64,000 nt of DNA from Paratinospora sagittata (GCA_035771175.1 CM069593.1:18560956-18624955), one strand, 5' to 3'. Positions 1 through 10,778 are shown, counted from the stretch's first letter. Program-made: numbers and translations. Notes: generated from the sequence alone by a model not told the origin.

Positions 1-530
1 GGGTTTTCATGAGGATTATGCTTTATAATAATATGGCCTTAACTTTCATCTTATTGGAATTGCTCGAAGAGTTGTGTTCCAAGCTTTGAACAATTTGATT
101 TTGGTTTTAAGAAAAATTTGATTCTTGGGTCGTCCGGACAATTATTAGTTGTTCAATTCGTGCCCAATAGGTTTTATTTTTAATTCCATGTGATGGGCAT
201 GTCTGGTTTTTCCATGACTCTGGTTTTTTTTTCTTCCTTGTTCTTCCACTTGGTTATATTCCTACAAAAAAAGAAAGAAAGAAAGAAGTTGTTCTAAGTA
301 TGTAGCTACTTTTGTTACTAGTCAATCCACTTCTATTCCATTTCTCTGATTTGCTATTACGGATGCACCATTCATCTTCTTGTTTCTGATATTAGTGGTA
401 GTTCTAGTCAATGGGCTTTCAGGTTCTAATGCTTATTCCTGCTCATGTACATCTTTTGTTCTATACAAGTGCTAATTGTTCTTTTCTTTCTCTTTTTTTT
501 TCTTAGTCTTTGTAAGCTTTCGAGAGCAGC
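1..530 (+). promoter_or_regulatory. Upstream or leader DNA of the HAD gene
   Basis: No coding signal is seen. The stretch is T-rich, and a polypyrimidine run ending in TTCTTAG lies about 35 bases before the start codon at 531. This looks like the 3' end of an intron in the 5' leader, so the true promoter may lie left of the window. The call is inference from composition and the acceptor-like site. Confidence 0.4.
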
Positions 531-2202
531 ATGGAGTACGAGGGTATATATGGACAGGTTCAGAGGTCTAGATATGACTGCCTTCTCTTTGGTAAGTCTT
601 ATTATCAGAAACTTTTGTTTGTCAAATTTGGACTAATAGTAGAGAGAAAATTATCAATGACAATTGTGTTCTAAAATTTCAGATTTAGATGATACCCTCT
701 ACCCCCTGAGTTCTGGTTTGGCTAAAGAATGCCGAAAAAATATTGGAGGTATGCAGAAATGATACTTCTTTTGTTCTTTCGCATTCATTTTTCTCTCGAC
801 ATCGAATTTTCTCATTGACTCTTATTTTTTCCCCAGACTATATGGTTGAGAAGCTTGGCATAGAGGAATCAAAAATTCCAGATATGTGTAATCTACTCTA
901 CAAAAACTATGGAACAACAATGGCTGGTCTTAGAGTATGTCTTTTTTTTTTTTTTAATCAGATTTGTAACATTTAATACAAAGCATGCTGACTAGTTAAT
1001 TCACTGTTTTAAGAGGTTTATTTTCTAATTCTATGCAGGCAATTGGCTATGATTTTGATTATGATGAATACCACAGGTGCCCAGTTCCCTCTTTTTCCTC
1101 CTCTTTTATAAGTAATTCATTTTCTCATTTTACAAATAGTATATAAAGCCATCATTCATATTTTACAGTTTTGTTCATGGGCGATTACCTTACGAGAACC
1201 TAAAACCAGACCCGCTTCTTAGAAACCTTCTACTAAGCTTGCCCATTCGCAAAGTTGTAAGTTACTTGCCCTTAATTAGCTATATAGAGAGACAAGCAAA
1301 TGGTTTAATCTGTGTAAATTTTATGACCACTGCTCTGTTCCTCTTAAACAGATCTTTACGAATGCGGATAAGATTCATGCGGCAAAAGCACTTAGCAGGC
1401 TTGGCTTGGAGGGCTGTTTTGAGGGGATCATTTGCTTTGAGACACTGAACCCCACCCATAAGAACACCACCAATGATGATGAAGATGAAGAATCAGCATT
1501 CGAAGGTCTAAGAACTATTAATTCCACAACTGAGCCTTTTGACATTATTGGACATTTTTCAGAACCAAATGATGTTTCTGTACTTCCAAAGACACCAATT
1601 TCCTGCAAACCATCTGAAGCTTCTTTTGAACAAGCTCTCAAAATAGCCAATATCGACGCTGAGAGAATGGTGAGATGATCAAACACAGTCAAATGGAATT
1701 ACTTAAAATGAAAATTAAATGAACTCTAATAAACCTGTCAAGTAGAACAAAGTTGTTAACTTATCAAAAGATTAGAGTATTGGTTCTTCTGATTTATTTG
1801 TCTATATATATTGTTTCATATTTGTGCCTGCTAATGGTTTGTGAATTGGTCTAATTTCTATGCTGCAGATATTTTTTGATGACAGTATCCGCAACATACA
1901 GTCTGCAAAACGAGTGGGTCTCCATACAGTTCTGGTAAGTAAATTTAAAAACTGAAGAACGTTTAGTGAGTAACGACAAGTTTAAGCCAGAGGAATTTAA
2001 GTTCTATTATGGCTGCTTATTTATTTTCTCCTTTGTTTGTTATTAGGTGGGCACTTCTCAGAGAGTTAAAGGTGCAAATTTTGCTTTAGAGAGCATTCAC
2101 AACATAAAAGAAGCATTGCCAGAGCTATGGGAAGCCGAAGAGAAGTCTGAGAAGGTCAGGTACTCCGGCGAAGTTGCAATGGCTACATCAGTGACAGCTT
2201 AG
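531..2202 (+). CDS. HAD-superfamily pyrimidine 5'-nucleotidase (SDT1-like), 8 coding exons
   Basis: Joined coding exons are 531-591, 683-748, 837-934, 1039-1076, 1169-1256, 1352-1669, 1869-1934 and 2047-2202. They give 891 bases and 296 residues with all introns GT-AG. HAD motifs are visible in order: DLDDT at residues 21-25 (motif I, nucleophile Asp), FTN at 119-121 (motif II), the motif III lysine in SCKPS near 203, and the motif IV acidic pair FFDDS at 226-229. Spacing and wording fit the plant family related to yeast Sdt1/Phm8, which remove phosphate from pyrimidine nucleoside monophosphates; substrate is inferred from the family. An acidic insert (DDEDEE) sits before motif III. There is no targeting peptide, so a cytosolic enzyme is likely. 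The 3' UTR probably ends near 2265-2310, where AATAAG occurs. Confidence 0.93.
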
Positions 2203-2879
2203 CTTAGATGTGGTTATGAATTTTGTAATCCGATCCTCTCACTGGTTTCTCTCCTTATTAAGTGGAATGTACATGCCTTTAATGTAATCGTCAAATTATT
2301 CAATAAGCCTCTCCTTTTTTTCCCTTACCACCTGGGTGTTTCCTGTAGATTTCAGTTTTTCATTTTTCACCTGGGATGCATTACATAGCTCTCACCCTGA
2401 AGTTTTCTTTAAGTCTCACAAGGATGTAAAATTCTCATTGCATAATATCTAATAACAGATCATTTTCAGCTGTCCCCTGTTTTAAATTTGTGAGTATGAG
2501 AAAGTAAATTTAATGGTGCCAAGTGAGTTCCTTATGCACATATACAATACTCAGAAGGAACTGCAGTATGAAGAAGGCAAAGTAAGATTGAATAAGCATC
2601 TAGGACAATGGCAAAATATATTCTATCTGACAAAAATATTTGAACAGAGAAATTAGAAATGGTTTTCAATGTGAAACTATAAAACAATGAAACACAAGAA
2701 TGGTTGTGCATTCAAGACAGAACCACAACTTAATAGCTATTCTAGCTCTGTGTGAAGAAAGAAAAAGAAGAAGAAGAAGATATGCTACAGCAGAAGGAAA
2801 CAAGGGAGGAATGTACATATATACTAATAGGCACTATTCTATCTATTCTATATCTGAAGAATTCTGGATCAGATCATGG
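2203..2879. other. 3' UTR and spacer with no gene
   Basis: The left part is the 3' UTR of the HAD gene. The rest is AT-rich spacer leading to the last exon of the UFD1-like pseudogene on the other strand. It includes an AAG/GAA-rich run near 2757-2780. No ORF with recognisable content is present. Confidence 0.6.
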
Positions 2880-3824
2880 TTAGTCTGTCAAGTATTTCTT
2901 CCCAGTGAATGCTTGAAACTTTGGATTTTCCTCCTTCAGCTCGAGATCGTTTCTCTTTGAGGAGACCTACATGGAAGTACATCAAAACAACTTGATTAAC
3001 TCAAAATCCAGCAACATATATATATATATATGTTAGAAACCAATCAACCTAAAAGTTATAATCGTTAAATAAGGACCCCCAACAATGCATATTAAGTTAT
3101 TATCAATACTTCCCTTCACATGCAGCCCCATCCTGCACGTGGAGAGCCAAAAGAGAGATAGAAGAAGAGAAATATCAATTATGCAAATGGAGAACATGTA
3201 AATGCTAATAATAAGACTTGAACCCAATACCTCTTGCAAAACTAAGGCTCTGATACCATGCTAGAAGAATAAGAAGTTCAAGAAGCACTTACACAGCTTT
3301 TGGGTTGGAGATGTCCAAGAAATCCTTGATGTGAGGCTGCAACTTGACATAAGTTCCTTTTGGAAGAGAGGCATTTTTCACTTGAACTAAATTGCCTTCT
3401 TCTAAGCACAAGTTATCCATCATCTGAAGGCGAGAAAAATACAATATGAAGGAAACCAGTTCAGTATGCAAGTTATTATTTAAGATGCTATAAGTGAACG
3501 AACTGAAATTTGTGCATACCCATTGTGGCAAATAGACCATGCCTTCATCAGCACTGAACTCCATCACGCCGCAATATGACACCCGATTTGCAAGTGGATT
3601 GGAGAGTTCAAATAGCATTGGATAATCAATGTTCAAAAGTAGTAGAGCCTCAAGAGCAGAAGCTGGCATCACAACTGGTAAAAATAACCAAAAGGAAACA
3701 GAATCAGTAGAGCATTTAATAGTCTCTCCACCCAACCCCCTTAAAAAAATCTAGAAAAAACAACTTAGAACTATGAACATGATAAGAAAATAAACTCACT
3801 TTTATCCCCATTTTCAAGATGTGC
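2880..3824 (-). pseudogene. UFD1-like gene fragment, first and middle exons missing
   Basis: Four exon-like blocks match UFD1, the Cdc48/p97 cofactor that handles ubiquitinated proteins in ER-associated degradation. On the minus strand they are 3824-3800 (HLENGDK), 3674-3520 (IVMPASALEAL, IDYPMLFEL, CGVMEFSADEGM), 3423-3293 (NLVQVKNASLPKGTYVKLQP, DFLDISNPKAV) and 2966-2880 (ENPKFQAFTGKK, then stop). The introns are retained with good splice sites, so this is genomic DNA and not a processed copy. The N-terminal exon and the central exons (normally LEK..LRN..CLTTGD) are absent. The space where the middle should be is filled by a SINE (3033-3262). Upstream the fragment joins copia gag sequence at about 3886. 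A functional UFD1 is very unlikely. Confidence 0.85.
3033..3262 (-). mobile_element. tRNA-derived SINE-like repeat
   Basis: On the minus strand the element opens with a box-A-like GGTATCAGAGCC (around 3246-3259), followed about 30 bases later by a box-B-like GGGTTCAAGTC. It ends next to an (AT)n tract near 3017-3032. This layout matches plant tRNA-derived SINEs. It fills most of the gap between UFD1 exon blocks 3293 and 2966, so it sits where the missing exons should be. Confidence 0.6.
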
Positions 3825-3885
3825 CTGCAAGAAGGAAAAGAAATCAAGGTTAACATAATTCACGATAATCAGCAAAGTGTCAAAA

Positions 3886-5027
3886 CATGCCCCACAATCC
3901 GCATTTCGATGGGAGGTAAAAAGTGCAAAACCAGAGATACCTGAGTTTAAGTTGGGAGGAGCATCCGTGGACATTGCAGCCGATTGTATAAGAGGGAGAT
4001 GAGGTTCTACACTAGCAACAACAGCTGTGCCTGAGCGTCCACTAGTGCCGGTGCCATCAGGTCGCTTACGGGCTTAAAGATCATGCCACCAATCAGGGCA
4101 CCCATGCAACTTAAAGCAGTTTTCACGTGTGTGTTTCTGGTTGCCACAATGAGAGCATTTTTTTCTCTTAGTAGAATGCCGGTGCTTGGCAGATTTACCA
4201 TGGCCAGAGGTGCTTAACGAGAGAGCTTTCGACGCTAAGACAGACCGCTGGGGCCCATCGGTGTCATGGGTAGTCATCACTTGTTGTCGAATAGCTTCCC
4301 GCCTAACATGCACATAAGCCTGTTCAACCGTAGGAAATTGTTTTATCTGTAAAACATAAACATGGTCTTCTTGGATAATCCGCACGATTATTGTCTAGCC
4401 GATCAGCAAGACCATCCAGGAAAACATAAACACGGTCTTCTTGGATGATCCGATTATAGTGTTGAATATCAACAGAACATTCTATAGGATTCGGTCGGCG
4501 GAAATCAATTTCACGCCATAGACCCTGCAACGCCGTGTAATATTTTTCTAGCGAGCTCGCAGCTTGTTTTAGTCTACTCACTCGATGTCGAAGATCATAC
4601 ACCTGCGATGTATCACTACCATCGAAGAAGGTAGTTGCAATAACATCCCCAACTGCTTTTGCCGTAGGAAAGCGAATAAAATTGCCAATTAAAGACGGAT
4701 CCATGGAAGTAATTAACCAACCTTTAACAATAGCATTATCAGTGCGCCACTTGCAAAAGGAAGGATCAGTTGATGGTGGCTGGGGAAAGTCGCCGTTAAT
4801 GTACCTAGTTTGTCCTTGCCCGAGATATACATCTCAACAACCTGGGACCAAAGTACATAGTTGGAACCGTCCAACTTAATGCCGATCTGAGCAGCGGATG
4901 TTTCAGTGGTGATGGTCGGGGTCCGAGTGTTATTCAAAACTTCAGTCATCCTTGTAGTCAATTCAAGGATAGGATCAGAGAGATTGGACGCGTTGCCCGG
5001 AGTATTCTGGTCATCAAAATCCGCCAT
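3886..5027 (-). pseudogene. Ty1/copia gag fragment, frameshifted
   Basis: Reading leftwards from an ATG at 5027, the segment encodes copia-type gag. It has the N-terminal LDGSNYVLWSQVVEMYISGKDKLG region, then MDPSLIGNFIRFPTAKAV and DVIATTFFDGSD, and a CX2CX4HX4C zinc knuckle (CSHCGNQKHTRENC, about 4095-4165). At least two breaks are visible: a one-base loss near 4812 after KDKLG, and an out-of-frame local duplication near 4351-4452. Homology stops at about 3886, after a stretch like SHRNADCGA, just where the protease active-site DSGA would be expected. There is no protease, integrase or reverse transcriptase, and I found no LTRs. It is a dead fragment. Confidence 0.85.
4351..4452 (-). repeat. 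32-bp direct repeat inside gag
   Basis: A 32-base segment at 4351-4382 recurs at 4421-4452 with two mismatches, start to start 70 bases. The extra copy interrupts the gag reading frame: RIIQEDRVYVF is followed by RIIQEDHVYV in another frame. Confidence 0.85.
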
Positions 5028-5039
5028 GGAAGGAAGGGT

Positions 5040-5560
5040 AGGGTGCAATACTCGGATCTGTGATTTTCCAACTGTTTTTTTTTTAATCTCACCAAAATAA
5101 CACAAAAAAAGAATTATAAGGCGAAAAGGATTGGGTCGGGTCGGTCGGGTCATCAGGTACGGTCGGATTTGTCGGGTCATTACCTATGTAGGGCCTTCAC
5201 CAAACTGTAAATCCCAAGGCCCTAAAAAAAATACCTCTTTTGTGCTTATGATTTGGGTCTAATAGGGCACAGAACCAAAACTTTTTAATCACCTTTCTTG
5301 TTGTAAAAGAATTATTGATGGGCCCTTTGAAGGTAAAAAAAAAAAGGCACTAGAGATTAAATATAGGTTAGCCCTTCTTTGAAGAAGACAAGTAGGACCA
5401 TAAGAAAAAAACAACGAAATGATTGCTCTTTGAGGAAGACCAGTAGGGCCACAAAAAAAAAGAACGAAATGATTGCGAGGAAAACTCTGTTTCCTTCAAC
5501 TGCTTTCCCTTCTCTGAAACTTATTCTTTTCTTCTTGTTGTTCAAGATCTCTTTTCGATA
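5040..5560. other. Spacer with low-complexity runs
   Basis: This stretch contains G/C-T motifs (GGTCGGGTCGGTCGGGTC near 5132-5150), A-runs and two near-copies of a short segment (GGAAGAC(C)AGTAGG...AACGAAATGATTG at about 5385-5480). No gene is seen. The GGGTCGG motif also occurs, inverted, in the solo LTRs at 36.5 and 43.7 kb. Confidence 0.5.
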
Positions 5561-5568
5561 CATCCTCC

Positions 5569-5965
5569 ATGGACCAGCAAATCACGGCGACCACAGCCTC
5601 CTCCGGAGCCAACAAACGGCGTCGAGACGACACCGACGGCGGCGAGTCCGACTCGCTTGACGCGAAGCGGATCTGGATCCACTACCCTCCTTGATATCCT
5701 CGACGACCTCGGGGATATGGATCTGGATCTGGATCCGCCAGCACCGCCAATTATCACACCTTATTCGGTATGGTGTTCATGGCCGACGATCACTCAAGAT
5801 CTCGAGACAGATCGAGAGAGAGAGAGAGAGAGAGAGAGAAAGAAAGAAAGGGGGGTTTCAGGGAGATCGCGAGACAGATCTGCTCTGCGATCGCGAGCGA
5901 CGCTCCGTCTTCGCTGACGGACGTCGCCGGAATACAGTGGGGCTGCTATTGCTTGCTCCTCCGCA
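5569..5965 (+). pseudogene. GC-rich possible gene fragment, unidentified
   Basis: An ATG at 5569 opens a short acidic/basic ORF (TASSGANKRRRDDTDGGES) that stops at 5694-5696. The frame at 5657-5780 continues with LLDILDDLGDMDLDLDPPAPP, so a single frameshift near 5670 could join the two into a longer acidic protein. A GA/GAAA tract follows at 5813-5850. GC content is clearly above the surroundings, which suggests exon-derived DNA. I do not recognise the protein. Confidence 0.3.
5813..5850. repeat. (GA)n/(GAAA)n microsatellite
   Basis: A run of GA dinucleotides from 5813 to about 5839 passes into GAAA units up to 5850. Confidence 0.95.
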
Positions 5966-6071
5966 GGTTCGTAACCTTTTCTGATACCATGTCAAAACAT
6001 TCTTTTTTTCATATCTCTTTCTATGTATTTTCATAGGTTATATAAAGAATAAAATCTAAATAAATTTTTTG

Positions 6072-6150
6072 CTATTTTCAAACATTTCCTAAACTAACGC
6101 TAATCTATTTTCAAACGTTTCCTAAACTAACGCTAATCTATTTTCAAACG
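6072..6150. repeat. 33-bp tandem repeat, 2.4 copies
   Basis: Units at 6072-6104 and 6105-6137, plus a partial third to 6150, are almost identical (one base differs, ACATTTCC against ACGTTTCC). No coding content. Confidence 0.9.
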
Positions 6151-6227
6151 TGATTGTCTACAATTACGGCTCACGCCAACACAAAGAAGTAAAATAATAC
6201 TAAAATATCAGCAATCTCTAGTTTTTT

Positions 6228-6837
6228 TATTATTTTTTTGAGAGTAAACTAACAAATATATTAAGCAAAGCAAAACGGTGATACATAAAAACTGAGCACC
6301 AGCAGCACTCATAAACACACAAGGACAAACAACATCAAGAAGAAAGGAAATAAACAAAACAAACCCCACCCAAGCACCTTGCTATAAACACTCTCCCCAA
6401 TTCCTAATTCAATTACTCATAGAGCAGACCCCGTTAGTTTTAAACGCCACCAACCAAGAACTTGCCAAAAGGACTACATCATTCCACACCTCATCGGCAT
6501 TCCTATTCAAACCATAAAAAATACGGTGGTTACGTTCCGACCAAATCATCCACAGCGTAGCAAGATTCTCCGCCCTCATACAATTAATTTGGTTGCTCTT
6601 TAAGCCCGGTATGTGCACCACCGTCAAGCACTCAACACAAGACTCGGGTATGGAGTATCTATTCCCAATTCTAGATTGCCACTCACCCCAAAGCTTCATG
6701 GAAAAATGGCACCTAAAGAAAAGATGATCAGCGTTGTTTGCATTATCAAAGCACAAAAAATAGCAATGAGGAAGCAAGTAAAGGCAAGGTAGACGTCTTT
6801 GAAGTTCATCGCCCATGTTGAGCTTGTTGTGGGCCAT
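6228..6837 (-). mobile_element. 3' end of a LINE retrotransposon (zf-RVT region)
   Basis: A 142-residue ORF (6837-6409) has the C-terminal zinc-binding region of plant LINE reverse transcriptases: LQRRLPCLYLLPHCYFLC, then ADHLFFRCHFSMKLW, then a weakly hydrophobic stretch with ATLWMIWSERNHRIF. Downstream on the minus strand comes about 170 bases of 3' UTR, ending in an A-rich tail that appears as a T-run at about 6221-6238 on the plus strand. The reverse-transcriptase core and endonuclease are missing, so this is a 5'-truncated dead insertion. Confidence 0.85.
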
Positions 6838-6939
6838 GATCCACCCAAATATTTTTATCTTGGATGGAACTTGAGCTTTTCAAATTAAAGGGGCCAAAGG
6901 AAAATTGGGTAAGGAGGGGTCAACTTATAATCTATCGTT

Positions 6940-7312
6940 TAGGTCAAGTGGTTTCGAAAAATAGTATATATCAGAGCTTCATTACTCTGAAAGTTTTGTA
7001 TTCAAACCTCTTTACAGGCAAATGCTTGTTTCTCTTATATTTCAATTGAGTCTTCCCTCTTTAGTACACTGTCATCATTCGCCTAAAGAGGAGTGTCAAT
7101 GTCTATGTTATTTTTATAAGTGATTTCTAACATAATATATATCAGACCTTCGTTATTCTGAAAGTTTTGTGTTCAAACCTCTTTAGAGGCAAACACTTTT
7201 GTTTCTATCATATTTTGATTGTCTTTCTTCCTTATCATAAATCTTGTCCGCTGTGCCATCATACATATGAAGAGGATTGTTAATGCCTATGTTATTATAA
7301 GTTATATGTTTT
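6940..7312. repeat. ~180-bp degenerate tandem repeat, two copies
   Basis: The blocks 6940-7120 and about 7121-7300 share TATATATCAGA(G/C)CTTC, CTGAAAGTTTTGT, TTCAAACCTCTTTA and AATG(T/C)CTATGTTAT. The start motif GTCAAGTGGTTT recurs a third time at 7315. No coding content. Confidence 0.75.
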
Positions 7313-8690
7313 GAGTCAAGTGGTTTTTATCTACGTTGAAAGAATTTAAAAAACAGGTAGGTGACACTTGCAAAACTTTGGAGCCTTTCATGAAAATCAA
7401 AATAGGCATAATATATATATTTTTTGAGATCTGGGTATCAGGAACAACTCTCGCCCACCTGATTAATTTCAGAGATGCAAGTCCTCGGCCCTCAAAGGAC
7501 ACCTCTCGAAAATTCCCGTGGAAGATTTATGGGAGTAGCAATTATACCTTTCCGAGGGAAGACACAGGGTAACAACGTAAAACCCGACTGAATGAATGAT
7601 GAGACACGGTAATATTCATAATCCTGCCGAATTAAAATTAAATTTATGAAATCAGAAAGAAAATATCATAACACAAACCATGGTTAGAGATCCGCGGTCA
7701 AGAAGATGGACAAAGCAACAAATTGCTGAATAAAAACACAGATGGCAGGCAATGGATACAGGAATAGTACTCGCAAGAGACGGATTCGAGAACCAAAGGA
7801 AGGTATTTATAGTTTGTGTTGTGTAGTTCTGGATCGCAAGAGAGTGGTCAGGTTAGTGCATACAATTTGATTAGTTAGGATTAAGTAATAAAACGAAGAT
7901 TATTTGTGAAATTAGAAACTTGTAATTCGAATTGAAATATAGTTGTTTTTGTTTACGAAAGTTTCCTTTTTTGAGACCCAAGTAAGATTAGAAATTAGGT
8001 TAGAAATCACTTGAACCTATCTAGAACAGTGAATCCCTTTTGTTCTTCGTATGTCTTATTTTAGGTTATGTTTAATTCATGATTTAAAAATAATAATATA
8101 ATTTTAAAAAAAAAATTAAATGACTTTTTATTATTTTCGTATAACAATCTGTTTACTTACAAAAAGGAGAAAATTATTTGTCAAATCTTTTCAAGCAAAT
8201 AACTTTTAAATATTTTTAAATTTTTAAATATAAAAATTTGTATCTATATTACAAACCAAACGGGATTAAGTTTTTAGGAAAGAAGTTTACTTTTATAGTC
8301 AACGAGGGTAAAATAGTAATTCAATTTGTTAACCATTTTTCAGTTTCCTTACACGTCTCCTACGAGGGTAAAATAGTAATAAAGTTTTTTTTTTTTTGTT
8401 ACACTTTTAACTTCCAACATTTTGCTTTCATTTACTTCATCCCAATTTCAATTTAGTACGTCGTTTACAAAAGTGGTTCTCATCAAGGATTTTTCTTAAT
8501 ATTGGGTATTACCTGATTTCACTTTAAGTGTAAATAAACCACTTTTCCACTTCAATTGAGTTTAAATAAAAAAAAATGTTGCTAAACACTTATATTTAAT
8601 CCAAAAGCAATTTCCTGAACCTCAATCAAACCACACGATTGTCTAACCCCCCCTTTTTTTTGTTATTTGTAAAAAAATATAAGAACTTTT
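7313..8690. other. Spacer with a possible SAUR-promoter relic
   Basis: No gene is recognised. Around 7800-7830 an ATTTATAG (reverse TATA-like) lies in a setting resembling the SAUR promoters. At 7950-7985 GAAAGTTTCCTTTTTTGAGAC resembles the far upstream DNA of SAUR copy 2 (about 12005-12025). Two GAGGGTAAAATAGTAAT motifs at about 8304 and 8364 match a motif at about 11020. This may be the flank of a lost SAUR copy; the support is weak. Confidence 0.3.
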
Positions 8691-8694
8691 TGAA

Positions 8695-8885
8695 GGAGAG
8701 CCTTCGAGCAACACTAAGAATTGTTATTGTATGACCATGGGATCACAAGTTCGAGTTGTGAAAATAATCTATTGTGATGTTAGATAAGATTGCGTACAAT
8801 AGACCTAAAAGTGGTCCGACCCTTCTTCAAGACCCTACCCACTGGTGAGACCTTCGTATACTGGGCTGCTTATTTTTTTTTTAAG
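8695..8885 (+). mobile_element. tRNA-derived SINE
   Basis: The element begins GAGCCTTCGAGCAACACTAA (box-A region), followed by GATCACAAGTTCGAGTTGTG (box B). It continues with a body typical of a common plant SINE, TAAGATTGCGTACAATAGACC, GTGGTCCGACCCTTCTTCAA and TGGTGAGACCTTCGTATACT, and ends GGGCTGCTTATT plus a T-run at 8872-8881. A degenerate relative lies at 16280-16440. Confidence 0.8.
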
Positions 8886-9040
8886 CTTGTGATTTTTTTT
8901 TGTTTTACTGTTAAGCGGCACCCAGGTGGTGTCCTACTCTGCTTTGCGTCGAGACTAATCTACTTGAATTCGACTCGATTTAGACCACAAAGGTACAAAA
9001 GATCTTTTAACAAATAGTAGTTCCACGCGCGAGAGTATAT

Positions 9041-9476
9041 GATATTACAATCCAACAAAATCATGAGTAGAGAGAAAAAAAAAATCTAAAAAAATGATCA
9101 CTGATATATATATTATTTTTTATGAATCATCATGAGAATGTAATGCACGTGATCCAAAATAAACATACGTAATTATCTTAGCGATTACAATGATAAATAT
9201 GTTCCAATCTACTAGAAACAGATGTATAAAACAGTGACTGAAACGGAAGTAGAATTTAAATTCAAAGCCTTAGCTATTTTCTCTTGTTTGTATTTCAATC
9301 GGAGGTAAACGAATTACAGGGCTTCTTTACAATTCTTTCAATAAAACTAATAAGAAATTAGTCAAACAAAAGCAACAGGAGCTGATCAATAATCCCTCCA
9401 CACATTAATTGAACTGATATGAAGGCGCAAGTTCTGATATATTGTGATCAAAGGAGCACAGCCAGGAAATCAAGTA
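9041..9476. other. 3' flank of SAUR copy 1, duplicated
   Basis: The stretch 9190-9476 matches 11060-11340 downstream of SAUR copy 2. Shared blocks include AAACAGTGACTGAAACGGAA, TTAGTCAAACAAAAGCAACA and GAAGGCGCAAGTTCT. The 3' UTR was therefore duplicated with the gene. Confidence 0.8.
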
Positions 9477-9866
9477 CTAAACGATCTGCCCTTGCAAGTT
9501 ATACCTCTCCACCACATCTAGGAATTGAGAATGTGAGTGCCTGTAGTCGTGGTAGTAGTACTCTTCACTCTGACCATCATCATCTTCTTTTTCCAGAGAT
9601 CGAACTCGCTTCAACGCTTCCTTGAACAACTTGACATCGCAAGTGAGTACAATGACTCCTTCAAACTTCCCACCGAATTCTTCTGCAGATTGGTCGAGTA
9701 TCGATTGAAATATCGGAGATGACAAGTACTTCAACGGGACGGAAAATCTCTTCTGGTTCTCGCCCACATAAACTGGAAAGCATTCCTTTGGAACGTTGCT
9801 CACAAGTCTTAGCTTCCTCTTCAGGTAGCCAAGCCTTCTTCGAATCACACCGTTAATGGAAAACAT
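9477..9866 (-). CDS. SAUR-family auxin-responsive protein, copy 1
   Basis: Intronless, 129 residues, normal for the family. A basic N-terminus (RRRLGYLKRKLRL) precedes the SAUR core at about residues 27-88: VPKECFPVYVGENQKRF, VPLKYLSSPIFQSILDQSAE, EFGGKFEGVIVLTCDVKLF. A Tyr/His-rich tail (EEYYYHDYRHSHSQFLDVV) follows. SAURs are small, quickly induced proteins; many inhibit PP2C.D phosphatases and so activate plasma-membrane H+-ATPases during cell expansion. That role is from the family. A TATA box lies about 150 bases upstream (10014-10021). The promoter is nearly the same as that of copy 3, which indicates local duplication. Confidence 0.93.
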   Translation of the reverse strand: MFSINGVIRRRLGYLKRKLRLVSNVPKECFPVYVGENQKRFSVPLKYLSSPIFQSILDQSAEEFGGKFEGVIVLTCDVKLFKEALKRVRSLEKEDDDGQSEEYYYHDYRHSHSQFLDVVERYNLQGQIV

Positions 9867-10013
9867 GACTTACTGATCAAGCTGGACACACTGCTGAAAT
9901 TGAGAGCAAAAGCAGATCGACGAACACGAACGGGAACAGAGAACTCTCGGGAGTAAAAACGCACGTAGCTAGATTTCTCTTTCTGTTGTGGAAAACCCAG
10001 GGGGGTTGGGAGT

Positions 10014-10021
10014 TATTTATA
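10014..10021 (-). promoter_or_regulatory. TATA box of SAUR copy 1
   Basis: TATAAATA on the minus strand, about 150 bases before the ATG at 9866. The same box sits at nearly the same distance in copies 2 and 3. Confidence 0.75.
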
Positions 10022-10778
10022 GATAATATTTCAGTTAAGTTAGTTATAGTTGTAGTAGGAAAGGCCGAAAGGGCCACGGATCCTTCAGGTTGTACTTTGT
10101 GGGACATTAAATGGTTCTAAGCCGTTGGATATGCATGATATGGTTATGGACACGCGTCGCGATCTAACAAAAACGTGATGGATTCGCGGAAAGAACTTAA
10201 AAACTAAATTGCAGGCCGGGCTGGTAGGCTGGTGGGCTTGGGCCTGATTTTGGCATTGGAAAGGAAGACATTATTATATTTATTTTTTAGCCAGAAAAGA
10301 AGTTATTATTAATTTATTATTAGGTAACAAAATTTCAAATCGGTGTCTGCTTAGGAACCGAGAATCGTTCGACTCTTTGGGGAACCTAAACCCAGTAAAT
10401 TTGTTGTGGTTTCTAAAATTAACCTTATAAACATTAGTATGATATTTTATTTAAAAAATTAGTAATATGGTTAAAATAATAATTTAATAAATCTCCCCTT
10501 CCCTACATGTCATATATATTTTTAAGCTCACTTTGTATGATTTTTTTTTTTTTTTTGTCCTTTTGAATCTTTATATTTTTCTCTACTTTTCCGTACTCAT
10601 TTACTTATAAATAATTAACATTAATAAAAAAAATAACAGTATTAGTTTTATCCATAATTCTTACTTTTATTTTTACTAAAAATTAAATTTTAATTGATAA
10701 ATTTAAAAACGGACAAGACACGTGTACACATCCTATTGTTACTAAAGAGAAAGATGTTATAACTTATATATTTAAAGG
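10022..10778. other. SAUR1 upstream DNA with a copy of the MPP6 5' flank
   Basis: The stretch 9866-10414 aligns with 14043-14588 (SAUR copy 3 to the MPP6 leader). It includes GGACACGCGTCG plus AACAAAAACGTGAT. At 10337-10414 it also includes the GCTTAGGAACCGAGAATC and GGAACCTAAACCC blocks that precede the real MPP6 start. No MPP6 coding sequence follows here. The remainder is AT-rich. Confidence 0.8.

Noticed and set aside
3033..3239. 68-codon ORF between UFD1 exon blocks, first considered as the missing central exon
   Set aside because: The translation does not match UFD1; the DNA has tRNA-type box A and B and is better explained as a SINE.
3246..3260. Copia primer-binding site (TGGTATCAGAGC-like)
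   Set aside because: It could suggest an LTR element, but box-B spacing and lack of a flanking LTR end favour a tRNA-derived SINE.
9877..10107. 76-codon minus ORF upstream of SAUR copy 1
   Set aside because: It covers the TATA box and leader; the equivalent region in copies 2 and 3 does not keep the frame.
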